Assembly (NCBI GenBank): GCA_964372025.1
Contig: CAYJPF010000009.1
Coordinates: forward strand, 1-41,404
DNA: 41,404 nucleotides
DNA from: CAYJBP01 sp964372025
GTDB taxonomy: Bacteria; Bacillota; Dehalobacteriia; UBA4068
Direction: 5' to 3'
Shown here: one piece after another, positions 23,276 through 33,800 of the stretch
How positions within the stretch are numbered: the first letter of the stretch is position 1
Layout of the letters: each line of letters begins with the position of its first letter
Program-made: the position numbers and the translations under genes
Notes under the pieces: model-generated
The model's database searches: none
The model's input: the letters and a program-made list of their open reading frames with translations, nothing else
Told to the model about the DNA's origin: nothing

Positions 23276-23304
23276 ATTATAGCACACATGTAGCAAAAAG
23301 CCAA
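23276..23304 (-). promoter_or_regulatory. Promoter of the ferritin gene
   Basis: TTGGCT (23304-23299), 17 bases, TATAAT (23281-23276) on the minus strand. The -35 is weak (4 of 6). The remaining intergenic sequence to 23402 contains a TTCTTTTTT/AAAAGAA stem and nothing else recognisable. Confidence 0.55.
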
Positions 23305-23402
23305 GGTTTTTTTATTTTTTTTTCAAGTTCAAGGGATTTAGTACATGGTGGCTATTCTTTTTTTGCAAAAAAGAACCAAAAAAACTTTTTGTTGGCCTCC
23401 TT

Positions 23403-23834
23403 TTAACAACAACCGCAAATATCGCAGCAATCATCCCAGTCGCAACAAGAGGATTTGGTTTTTTCCGGCTTAGGGGGCGCAAAAGCATTTGGCTCGCGAT
23501 TTCTTTGCTGCTCTATTGCTTGCAAAGCTTCGATATAAATCGGATTATGCGGTTGCTGGCTATGCGCTTGCTGATATTTTGTATAGGCATTATGTAATCT
23601 GCCTTCCTTATACTCAATTTGCCCTTGTAAATAGGCCGAACGATGATTAGTATAATCCCAGCTGCTATTTTCATCACTGCCAGATAAGGCATCCAGCTTG
23701 CTTTTGGCTTTTGCCAAATTGCCGCTATCAATCAACTGCTGCACCTCGGCCGCCTTAAGATCATCAAATCTATCATAATCGGCCGGCTCATTAAATAACT
23801 TATTTAGCAAGGTTCGCTCTTTTCTATCCCTCAT
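23403..23834 (-). CDS. TPR-like protein with multi-cysteine tail
   Basis: 143 residues from ATG 23834 (AAGGAGG upstream). Residues 25-110 form a tetratricopeptide-like helical part (VQQLIDSGNLAKAKSKLDAL..., YLQGQIEYKEGRLHNAYTKYQQAHSQQPHNPIYIEAL). After a Pro/Lys linker the protein ends CCDWDDCCDICGCC, seven cysteines in 14 residues. In many clostridia a J-domain protein next to a DUF5685 gene has just such a C-terminal half; here the N-terminal J domain (HPD motif) is absent. It starts 5 bp after the DUF5685 gene. A metal-binding or redox role for the tail is inferred. Confidence 0.65.
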   Translation of the reverse strand: MRDRKERTLLNKLFNEPADYDRFDDLKAAEVQQLIDSGNLAKAKSKLDALSGSDENSSWDYTNHRSAYLQGQIEYKEGRLHNAYTKYQQAHSQQPHNPIYIEALQAIEQQRNREPNAFAPPKPEKTKSSCCDWDDCCDICGCC

Positions 23835-23839
23835 AATAG

Positions 23840-24685
23840 TCAATCCTCCTTAAAAATCATATTCTTAGCTTCAACTACCATTCCCAACGAGATAATATTT
23901 TGGATAATGCTTTGGTATTTGCTATCATTAAGCTGAGCTAAAAATTGCTCCATAATAGTAATACAATTATTTGAAAGCAAATAAATATCCTCGCGCATTT
24001 TAGCATCCGCCGCTTGCTCTAAATGGCGGATTAAAGGATTAAATTTAGCTCTTTTTTGGTCATCAGCTAAATCATCAATTGCATCAATGGTATAAATCCA
24101 CTTGCCTAAAAAATAGCCAAAGTGCTTAAGTTGCTCATTGGGCAAAGCTTGGATATCAGCAAAAATTATGGCCATAGCCCTGGCTGTAGGCTCGGCACAT
24201 TCATCAATTTGGCAATTATCTTTAGCCTCTACCGCTTTTTGTTCGGCCATAAGCCTAGCCATGATTAAAGCAAGTTGCGGAAAATCCCGCTTAGCTTTTT
24301 GGCTTGCCCTATAATATATCATCAATAATAATCTGGCCCTTAAAGCTTTAAAAAAACTTTCATCCTCAATATCATCTTTAAGTTTTTGCTTGGTAATTAG
24401 GATGGTAAGCGCAGCTGCTTTATGATAAACCGCATTATTGCAATTTAAATAAGTACATTTTTTAAAAGGGTTGACGGTACATCTACCCCGCTTAATAACT
24501 TCGTCTTCGTTTAAAATAGCTAAGGATACCAGGGCATAAAAACTTAAATCATAATTAAGTAATAAGCGCGATAATATACCATAATGCAAGCCCAATTCTT
24601 TGCATAAAGTGCAATAAACGGCCTTATAAATTGCAAATTCTTTTATTTTTAGTTCCGGCTTATAGGGCTTTATATAGCCAAACAT
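23840..24685 (-). CDS. DUF5685 family protein
   Basis: 281 residues from ATG 24685, five bases after AGGGGGC. The N-terminus MFGYIKPYKPELKIKEFAIYKAVYCTLCKELGLHYGILSRLLLNYDLSFYALV is the family signature, including the CxxC (YCTLCKEL). Further cysteines (CTVNPFKKCTYLNC) and DAIDDLADDQKRAKFNP near residue 205 are also characteristic; the DxxDD pattern recalls isoprenoid synthase-like folds but no function is established. It is paired with the Cys-tail protein, as the DUF5685/J-domain pair is in other clostridia. Confidence 0.85.
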   Translation of the reverse strand: MFGYIKPYKPELKIKEFAIYKAVYCTLCKELGLHYGILSRLLLNYDLSFYALVSLAILNEDEVIKRGRCTVNPFKKCTYLNCNNAVYHKAAALTILITKQKLKDDIEDESFFKALRARLLLMIYYRASQKAKRDFPQLALIMARLMAEQKAVEAKDNCQIDECAEPTARAMAIIFADIQALPNEQLKHFGYFLGKWIYTIDAIDDLADDQKRAKFNPLIRHLEQAADAKMREDIYLLSNNCITIMEQFLAQLNDSKYQSIIQNIISLGMVVEAKNMIFKED

Positions 24686-24725
24686 AATTTGCCCCCTAGT
24701 TTTAATCAGCATCTAAACTATGATA

Positions 24726-24773
24726 ATTATACCAATATTAAGGCATTCTGCAAATGTGCTATTTGGCACATTT
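24726..24773 (-). promoter_or_regulatory. DUF5685 promoter and perfect palindromic operator
   Basis: On the minus strand TTGCAG (24753-24748), 16 bases, TATAAT (24731-24726). AAATGTGC (24752-24759), six bases, GCACATTT (24766-24773) is a perfect palindrome overlapping the -35. It lies between the divergent DUF5685 and histidine kinase genes and could control both. Confidence 0.6.
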
Positions 24774-24803
24774 ATCAAGCCGCCCTCCCAATTAAAGCTT
24801 TGC

Positions 24804-24832
24804 TTGCAAACAGCCGCCCTATATATTATAAT
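24804..24832 (+). promoter_or_regulatory. Promoter of the histidine kinase gene (leaderless transcript likely)
   Basis: TTGCAA (24804-24809), 17 bases, TATAAT (24827-24832). Transcription would start about 7 bases later, at the ATG at 24839 itself. No ribosome binding site precedes either this ATG or the one at 24854. Confidence 0.65.
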
Positions 24833-24838
24833 AAAACC

Positions 24839-26839
24839 ATGTTTAATAAAACTATGCTTAATAAAAAAACCGGCAATTATTTTTTGGGGATAACTATTAT
24901 CGCCATTATCATAGCCTTTTGCTCTTTACTATGGTATGTTGAGGCCGTATATCGCTATCAAAAGGTGAATTATACCGAAGTATATAGCAAGGACTGTATT
25001 TGGGATTTGCAAGAAATTGATTTTGATACCACCATCGTGCGCTTGCAGGGAGATGTGGAATATATTCCCGATCAAATCCTTAATCCCGCGCAATTTGCCG
25101 CCCGGGAAGAACTGATAGAAATTGGCAATCCCATTGATGTAAATGCCGGCCGCACGGCTAGGCTTACTGTTTTGATGCCCGATAATAGCTATTATCGCTT
25201 ATTTACCATGGGCGATTATGCTCGCAGCGTGTATATTAATGGCGATTTTATCGGCCAATTTGGGGTAGCCGCAGCAGAAGCGGCCGATTTTAAGCCCGGC
25301 TATGGCAAAATTGTATCCGATATTAAGGCCACCGATAATACCTTTAACTTAATTGTGCAAGGCGCTAATTTTGCCCATCGGGAAGGTGGCCAATATAATA
25401 ATACCATTATTGGCAAGCCGGATTTGGTTAATTGGTTTATTCATAGCCAAACCATAGTAGAATCTGGCGCTATTGGTATGCTGCTGCTTTTATGCATTTT
25501 TCATTTGCTGATGGCGGTAACCTCCGGCAATTATCGGCTTAATTTACTATTTTCTTTAACTTGCTTTATTTATAGCCTGCGCTTAAGCTTGGTGGGCAGC
25601 AAGGTGATTTATGAGATTTTTCCTAATTTAAACTGGCAATTGGCTCTTAAAGCCGAATATATTTGTATATCCCTTAGTGCGCTTTTAATATTGCAAATTA
25701 TTAGTTTGCAGTTTAAAGATATTTTTAATAAAAAGCATTTACTCTGCTTTAAAATTATCTTAAGCCTGTTTTCGCTTATTTTTGTGCTGGTAAATACCTT
25801 TACGCTTTCTAATTTAATGGTGCCTTTAACAGTAACTTATTCTGTGGTTATCTTCTATATCCACATCATCATTTTTTATAAATTAATTAGCAAAAAACCA
25901 CCACTTATTACTTTAAGTATTGAACAAAAAATTACCGTAATTTCGGTATTGGTTTTATTTGTAGCTGCTGTTTTTGATGCCTTTTTCTTTAGCGGCATTT
26001 ATTTATTAGGCATTAATAGTTCGCTGGCCGAAATTGCCATTTTAATGTATTCAATAGGCCAAACGGTGGCTATTTTTTATATCAGTATTAATAAAGCAAA
26101 AACGGCTCTGGCGGCCGAGCAAAAAGCTATATCCTATGCCCAAAATTTAGAAAGCTTAAATAAAATGAAAAGCGAATTTTTGCAAGATATGAGCCATGAG
26201 ATGAAAACCCCGTTAACTGTAATTTCGACAGGTGTAGATTATGCGGCTATGCAGGCAAAAAAAGAGCATATCGCCTTAGATAAGCTTAATAATGCCCTTG
26301 ATATTGTTAAGGGCGAAACCACTAAATTAGGACGCATGGTTAGCGGCATGATTGATTTAGAAGCGATGATGATGACCGAAAATCGGCGCAAACTTAATTT
26401 GGGCGAATTAATAACTAACTGTGCTGCATCTTTAACAATTTGGGCCGAGGAGCATAATAATCAAATTATTTGCCATATCGCCCCCGATTTACCGGCTGTT
26501 TTTGCTGATTATCAAAGCTTAGTCATGGTAATTAATAATATTTTAACCAATGCTATTAAGCATACCAATCATGGCCTAATCAAGATAAATGCAGCTTTAA
26601 GCAATCATCTTATCGAGGTTAAAATCAGCGATACCGGCTGCGGCATTGCCCCTGATCTTATTGATAAAGTGATGCAAAGAGGGGTAAGCACCTCCGGTAG
26701 TATGGGTTTGGGTTTATATATTTGTTTAACCATAATTAATGCCCATGGTGGCGAATTAGCTATCGCCAGCGAAGAAAATAAAGGTACTACCATTACTTTT
26801 AAGTTGCCTGTTTATGCAGGGCAAGAGGAGGGGCATTGA
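24839..26839 (+). CDS. Membrane sensor histidine kinase (7TMR-DISM type)
   Basis: 666 residues from ATG 24839. An N-terminal membrane helix (about 10-35) is followed by an extracellular jelly-roll-like domain (35-200), then seven hydrophobic helices (about 205-410) in the 7TMR-DISM arrangement. The kinase follows: H-box MSHEMKTPLTVIS (His about 453), N-box NNILTNAIKHT, G1 DTGCGIAPDL and G2 GLGLYICLTIINAHGG. The stop TGA overlaps the start of the response regulator (TGATG). Signals sensed are unknown; DISM domains often bind carbohydrates. Transcription is probably leaderless. Confidence 0.9.
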   Translation: MFNKTMLNKKTGNYFLGITIIAIIIAFCSLLWYVEAVYRYQKVNYTEVYSKDCIWDLQEIDFDTTIVRLQGDVEYIPDQILNPAQFAAREELIEIGNPIDVNAGRTARLTVLMPDNSYYRLFTMGDYARSVYINGDFIGQFGVAAAEAADFKPGYGKIVSDIKATDNTFNLIVQGANFAHREGGQYNNTIIGKPDLVNWFIHSQTIVESGAIGMLLLLCIFHLLMAVTSGNYRLNLLFSLTCFIYSLRLSLVGSKVIYEIFPNLNWQLALKAEYICISLSALLILQIISLQFKDIFNKKHLLCFKIILSLFSLIFVLVNTFTLSNLMVPLTVTYSVVIFYIHIIIFYKLISKKPPLITLSIEQKITVISVLVLFVAAVFDAFFFSGIYLLGINSSLAEIAILMYSIGQTVAIFYISINKAKTALAAEQKAISYAQNLESLNKMKSEFLQDMSHEMKTPLTVISTGVDYAAMQAKKEHIALDKLNNALDIVKGETTKLGRMVSGMIDLEAMMMTENRRKLNLGELITNCAASLTIWAEEHNNQIICHIAPDLPAVFADYQSLVMVINNILTNAIKHTNHGLIKINAALSNHLIEVKISDTGCGIAPDLIDKVMQRGVSTSGSMGLGLYICLTIINAHGGELAIASEENKGTTITFKLPVYAGQEEGH

Positions 26840-27507
26840 TGAATGCCAAAACTATACTTTTAATAGAAGATAATCCGGCGGTGCAAACCTTTAATCGGGA
26901 AATCCTTAGCGAGGAAGGCTTTAATGTGGCAACCGCCTTAACCTTGGCCGAGGCGGGGCAGATTATCCAAAAAACCGCCATTGATTTAATTGTGCTGGAT
27001 ATTGGCATGCCCGATGGTAATGGCCTGGTTTTTTTAAAGCAATTACGCCAAAAATTGGCCATACCGGTTTTAATTTTAAGTGGTTTTAGCAATGATGATT
27101 ATATTGTTAAGGGTTTTGATACCGGCTGCGATGATTATTTAGCTAAGCCTTATTCTTTTAGGGTTTTATTGGCACGTATTAAGCGTTTATTAAAAATGGG
27201 CGAAAGAATCAATCAAAAGCTGGTTAAGGGCGCTTTAGTATTGGATTTAGAGCTGGCGCAGGCTACTATTGATGGCATAGAATTACAATTAAGCCTTAAA
27301 CATTTTGCCTTGCTGCGCCTGCTTGCCGAAAACGAAAATCAAGTTTTATCTTTGGAGTATATTTATCTAAGCATTTGGAGCGAGCCCCTTAATAATGATA
27401 GCCGTGCTTTAACCAATAGTATCTATCGCCTGCGCAAAAAGCTGCATAATTCCGGCTATACAATTAGAGCAGTTTATGGCAGCGGCTATGTTTTTGAGGC
27501 GCTATAA
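26839..27507 (+). CDS. OmpR/PhoB-family response regulator
   Basis: 222 residues from ATG 26839 with GAGGAGGGG upstream. The receiver domain has the acidic pair ED (LLIEDNP), the phosphorylated Asp in IDLIVLDIGMPDGNG, Ser in LILSGFS (in place of the usual TA) and Lys in DDYLAKPYS. The C-terminal winged helix ends LTNSIYRLRKKLHNSGYTIRAVYGSGYVFEAL, standard for OmpR regulators. It forms a two-component pair with the overlapping kinase gene. The next gene, the giant SLH protein, is a possible target but only by position. Confidence 0.95.
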   Translation: MNAKTILLIEDNPAVQTFNREILSEEGFNVATALTLAEAGQIIQKTAIDLIVLDIGMPDGNGLVFLKQLRQKLAIPVLILSGFSNDDYIVKGFDTGCDDYLAKPYSFRVLLARIKRLLKMGERINQKLVKGALVLDLELAQATIDGIELQLSLKHFALLRLLAENENQVLSLEYIYLSIWSEPLNNDSRALTNSIYRLRKKLHNSGYTIRAVYGSGYVFEAL

Positions 27508-27523
27508 ATCCTTGATTACCGTT

Positions 27524-27751
27524 ACGAAATATCACATTTTTGTGATATTTCGTCAGGCCGTCAAAAAACTGCGTTTTTTGCCAGCCTGAGCAATATTCTT
27601 TCCAGAACCGGGAAAGAATATTGGCAGCTTACGCTGCAATCTATTGAACGCAAGGGGGGCAAGCCCCCCTTTCCATCCCCCCCCCGCGGGAAATGGAGTT
27701 TTGGCTTTTTTTGACACTTTAACGAAATATCACATTTTTGTGATATTTCGT
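27524..27751. mobile_element. Hairpin-targeting element, copy 2, with 30-bp hairpin duplication
   Basis: The body 27554-27721 (168 bp) begins CAGGCCGTCAAAAAACTGCG and follows copy 1 (18879-19043) nearly base for base, but ends GACACTTTA rather than GACAGTCTG. An identical 30-bp palindrome (core ATCACATTTTTGTGAT) stands at 27524-27553 and 27722-27751. Only the right-hand copy is followed by TTTTTTT, so the original was one terminator, and the element sits between its stem and its T-run with the stem duplicated. It fills the gap between the response regulator and the SLH protein gene. Confidence 0.85.
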
Positions 27752-27814
27752 TTTTTTATGCTCCCAAATGCTATAATTATTATGTATATAAAAATGACGG
27801 AAGGAATTATAGTT

Positions 27815-30800
27815 ATGAAAAACAGTTTAGTTAAGAAAAGCTTGGCTTGGATACTTATTTTTTTGCTGGTAGGAACTTCGTTCCCTGCTACTATTTGGGC
27901 CGAGGAAGCAGTTTTTGAAGATAGCGAAATTATAACGGCGATTGCCGAGCTTGATGCCGATATCAAGCAGCAATATTTTACAACAGATGATCAACAAAAT
28001 CCTAATTTACCCACAGAAATTGCAGCTACTTTAACCATCACCAGCTGGGAGCAAGTAGCAGTAGACCCCAATCCCCCAGCAGGCGAAGGCGAGGGTGATA
28101 ATCCTCCAGCAGGCGAAGGCGATGGTGATAATCCCCCCGCAGGCGAAGGCGATGGGGATAATCCCCCCGCAGGCGAAGGCGATGGTGATAATCCCCCAGC
28201 AGGCGAAGGCGATGGGGTTAATCCCCCCGCAGGCGAAGGCGAGGGTGATAATCCTCAGCCTACTTTGGTTTGGCAATCCACCACTAGCAGCGAAGAAGTT
28301 GAGCTAGCATTAGAATGGGATATTGAGCAAGAGCTTAGCCAAGATGATAGTATTATCTTCATCTATACGGCCAATGCCCAAAATAGCGGCTATAGTTTGG
28401 CCGCTGATTTGGTGATGCCTCAAATAGAGGTTGAAGTTTATCAAGGTTCGCCGCCTTTGGAATTGCCGGCAGCTATTACTTTTTCGGCAGCAGATTTTGC
28501 CCTGTTTAATGTAGATGATAATAGCAATAATAATGATTTTGGCATCGACCAAAGCACTCCTTCGGATTTTAAGCCCAATGACGGCGTTCATGTTTTTGGT
28601 ACAGGCGATGCCTCAACCGGCTCCGATGATCAATGGTATAATATTAATCCCACCCATGAATTAGTATTGATAGAGCCTCATCATAATAAGCAAGATGCCC
28701 ATTATAGTTTATTTGATTATAATAGAGGCGATCCCAGTATGCCTTCGGCATCTTATACCGATCCCACTGTTCAAGGTGGTTTTGGAGGCAATGGTGCTAA
28801 TTTCTTTAATCAAGCATCCACCCAAAATGCTTATCGGCAAGAGAGTTTGCGTTTAAGAACAAGCTCCGGTGCCCAAAATTCCTATCGTACCAATTATAAT
28901 AATAGCTTGCTATATGGCGCCTCTATTGCTTATGACCCTAATGGCACCGGCCAAGATGATCATATAGCCTATTATGGATTCGACCCCAATAATGATTATC
29001 GAACCACCCTAATCCGCTCCGATGCCGATATTAATCCTTTAAGTAGCGGTACTCGCACTATTTTGCATGGCGGCAATGAGGGGTATAGCTATATTAAAAA
29101 TGCCCAATACCATGAAGTAGAAGGCTATACCAGCATTGTAGCCGGCGACTTTGATGGCGATGGCAAAGATACCATCATGCTATACGACCCTATCTGGACA
29201 GTTTATGGCCTGCGCGAAATGGCCGGCGATGAAACCGCCGGTTATAATATGCCAAGTTTTACTGCTTTAGGCAATAATCCTTATTATTCATTAGGCCATG
29301 CCGCCGGCACATCAGGCATAGCAGGCGCTGTTCAATATGTTTATGGCAATAATATTGGTAATGCCGGCAATGATGTAACGATAAGCCATCCCAATGCCTA
29401 TCTTAATGTGCCCTATGTGCATATGGCAGCCGGCGATTTAGATGGCGACTTTGATGATGAAATTGTTTTAACCATGTCTTTTGGTAATGCAATTGGCAAT
29501 TATGAACAAAATAATCCTAAGGATTTTTCTACCATTTTTGTGATGAATAAAGTAAATGGCCAGTGGGTTGTTGTTTTTCATGAAGTAATGGATGAAATTA
29601 CAGCCATCAACCCTAATAATTCCTATGATTCGGCCATTAATTTGGAAATGCGCTCGGCTTCTTCTCAAATTGGCGATTTTATCGGCAATGATGGCATTAA
29701 TGAAATTGTTACCATCGGTTTGGCCGATAATAATCGTCATACCGGCAATCATTATACCGATAACCTAGCTTATACCGATCGCATGTTGGCAGCCATTACT
29801 CAATATAATCCTGCTGCTAATAGCTATTATAGCGATAAAAGCGGAGCAGCAATTAATGGCCACTTTTTAATGTTTAATGCCAATACCGGCCATGCCTATA
29901 ATCGTGAACCTTCCGATATACCGCAAATCCCGATTGCTTATGCCAATATTGCCCCCTTATCCTCGGCCTTGGTGCGTTTTGATGGTTATGGCACTCAGGA
30001 ATATTTAGTAGCTTATGGCGTGGTTTTCCGCTATGAGGATGGCAGCTTTATAGCGGCCGATTTTACCGAAAATGCTACCCAAATCGGCGAAATTTTTGAT
30101 GGCGCCGCCAATTATGTTTATCGGGCTACCGTTGGTAATTTTAGTGGCGATTTGGGTAAGGAATCGGTATTATTTGGGGTGCGCTCGCATTATACCGATA
30201 GTTGGCGGGTGCATGTGGCAGGCTATCATAAGGCCATCGCCGATGATGCCGATATTATCAATGGTGGCGATTTATTATCGGCAGTCTGGACAACCGATTC
30301 CAATATCTATAATCAGCCGCTTTTAATAGCGGTGGATTATGATAATGATGCCGAATTATTAAGGTTTATGCGCAAAGAATATACCTTTATCGATCCGGAA
30401 ATTATGGCCGTTTTGGAAATTGCCCCTTATTTTAAAGGTTTAGCTTATCCATCCGGCGATGCGGCGGCCACCATTTGGGGGCAAGGAAATACCCAAGGTA
30501 CAGGCGAAATGCAAAGCTTTGGCGCCCATGCCGGGGCTTATGTAAGTTATACCTTTGGCGTAAAAAACAATACCGGTAGCAGCATTGAAGTAGCTTATGA
30601 TTTTGCCTTTACCCATGAAGAATATACCGAAAATACTGTAGAACGCTCGATGAGCTTTTCGGTAGGTGATGGCTTAGATCATGAAGTTGCCTTAATCTCT
30701 ACCCCTGTTACCCTATATTATTACGAAGCACTTCGCCCCAATGGCCAAAAAGATGAAGTGGTGGTTCATGTACCGGATGATCCTCGCTATGGGGTAATTA

Positions 30801-33800
30801 CCCTAAGCAATTATAATGAGGCAGCAACAAAACATGGCTATCCAATCATCCCCACCAGCGGCGATGAAGCCTGGCTAAGCTCCACCCCCGGCGACCCGGA
30901 AAGTTATCGTGGCGGTGCAGAACTTGAAACAAACGGTTATTTTGATGGCAAAAACTATCAAACTGTTACCAGTGAATATGTTAATGTACCACAAGGTACC
31001 AGTTTTATCGAGCAAACCCTAACCGCAGCCAAAACTACCACAGTTAGCAAAACCTTTAATCATAGTATCACCATTACGGGCGAAGCCTCCAAAAAAGGTT
31101 TTACGGTTGGGGTTAGCGGCGGTGCCGATTTTGGCCATGGCACGGTTGAATTGGATACCTCGTCTACCAGCCGTACCGGCGGAGTGGCAGCTGTGCCTAA
31201 TGGCTTAGGCGATGATTATGGCTATGCCTGGAAATTTATTACCTGGGATGAAACATTTACCAATAGTAAAGGCGAAGAATATACCGTGCCGGTACTGGGC
31301 TATTTAGTGCGTGAAGATTCGGTTAGATCTTTGCCATCCCCGCCCGAAGGCTTAACCGCCGAAACGCTTAGCTCAAGTGAAGTTAACTTAAGCTGGCAAT
31401 ATGATGCTGATAAACTTGCTGATGGCATCAAATTTAATGTTTACCGTTTTTATAATAATGGCTATATAAAGCTAACACCTGACCCAATTGCTGATTTGGA
31501 ATATAATCATACTTCTTTAGCTGCCAAAACTACTTATACCTATATGGTTGAAGCAGTAGAAACAGAAAATATTCAGGGCACGCCGATTACTAAAGTTTCA
31601 TTGCCTTCGGAACATGTTTCTGCTACTACTTTCACCGATGCTGCAGGCGCCGGTGTAAGCATTAGCAGCCACCCCGATGATCAAGATATTTTAGTTGGAG
31701 CAAATGCCACCTTTGCGGTTACCGCCGCTACCAGCCCTGTCGGCGGCTCGCTTAGTTATCAATGGGAAGCCTATATTCCCGGCGGTTCACCGGTAGAAGC
31801 AGGTGTTATTACCGGCGTTTGGGCAGATATTGACGGCGCTACCCAAGCCAGTTATACCTTTACAAATGGCCAATTAGGCCATAGCGGTTATCAATTCCGC
31901 TGCAAAATAATCAATCCTGCTGCTACCGATCCCCTGCCGGTACGCACAAATATTGCCACCTTAACCGTTAGCGAACTAAAAAACATTGTGCCCAAGCTAA
32001 CTGTTGAGGTTACTAATTCGGACGGTGATAACATCAATTTGCTTGATGCAAATGGCGCATATCTTAATCCCGCCCCCACCGACACGTTGGTAGAAGGCGA
32101 ATACTTTGATGTTACGCTTACATTAACCGATGCCGGTGGAGATCCGCTGGTAGGCAAAACACTGCAACTGCGCCATGATTTCCAAAATGACCCTATCACG
32201 GACAATAACCCCACATTCAGCCCCACTCATTATCGCGGCAGCATTAGCGATGCAAATGGTCAAGTAACCTTTAGATTACCCACTACCGACTATATTCCGG
32301 CACCGGAACATCATCGGATGGTAGCCATATTCCCCGGCGAGGCAGCCCAAGGTGGTAATCCCGGCCTAGATGCCGTTTATGCCAGCCCTGTCCAAATCAG
32401 AGTGCAAAGCGGTTACAAGTTAAGCGGCTTAAGCGATAGCTATTTCTATCTTGATAAAATTGAGGGGGTTACGGTAAATGATGCCCTAAATGCACCGCTT
32501 GATGCAGCAAGCTATAAACTTCAAGCCTTTGCCCAAGTAGGCAATGGCTGGTCGGCAACTGCCGAAACTGCAGGTGCTAGCACTGCCTTAGCCGATTTAA
32601 GCTTAATACCGGGCAATTATCAAATCCGCGCCTATAGATTAACCGATAATGCCTTATTGGCACAGCAAGATATTGCAGTTGTTCGTAAGCCGATTAAGGT
32701 AATAGCACCTGATTATACAACTGAAATAACTGATATTACGGCCTTTAATACCGACACACTTTACCCGGTAGTAAAAAATACTAATTCAGAAGAGTTTATT
32801 TTAAACAATTCTGCTTATGGAACAGCAGCCAATGGCTATAATGTAATTTTTGATTTAATTGTAGCGCAGCATGTAGACGGATATTATTTAGTACCTGATT
32901 TTGCCAGCTATACATTAGATGTTGCGGATGAACCGGGCCGCAATGCTTTAATTGATTTCCAAAGCAAATATCAACCCGAATTTGTACCATCTGCTCAGCT
33001 TAATGTTGCCGGTTTTAAGCTACATACAGTAACATTTTCGAATACAGGCAGCGGCAGCTTGGTGGCCAATTCCGATATTGGCGGCTTTTTCCCCAGTGCA
33101 ACACGAGTATTTAGCGGTGCGAATATTAGCTTTAATGCCCAAGGCGAAGGTGGCAATGCCCCCACAGTTAATAGCTGGGCAGTAAACGGTACAGCCATTA
33201 CCGTAGATAATATGGTTGATTATGGCATGACTAGCCCCACCGCCACTACTTTAACGATTGATGAATTAGCTGCGGATACTAATGTAGTAGCCAATCTGGA
33301 AACCAATACCTACCCCGTAACAATAAACGGCAGCCGTGCTGCAAATACCGGTGCCGCCAGCTATGAAAGTGGCAGTTTGGTAACCATTTATGCCGGTAGC
33401 CCGGAAAGCGGTTATCGCTTTAGCGGTTGGGTGGGTAATATAGCGCCCACTAATGCCACAGCTACCACCACCACTTTTGTCATGCCGGCATATGCCATTA
33501 ATCTAACGGCTACCTGGCAAAACACCACCCGCTATGATGTTACCGTAAACGGTAGCCAAGGCGTTGTTAGCACCGGCGAGGGCACTTATTTAGCCGGCGA
33601 GCAAGTAGATATTGATGCCGGATCTTTAGCCGGTTATACTTTTAACGGCTGGCAGGCAGTAGGCATTACTTTGGCAAATTCCAGCCAGGCCAAAACCTCC
33701 TTTATCATGCCTGCTAATGATGTTGATTTGCGAGCCACCTGGGTTAGCACCTCGCAAGGGGCTTATACTGTTACTGTTCTTGATAGTTATGATCCCTTCT

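Noticed and set aside
27644..27814. N-terminal extension of the giant SLH protein
   Set aside because: It lies in the mobile element and its flanking hairpin; the signal peptide and ribosome site point to the start at 27815.
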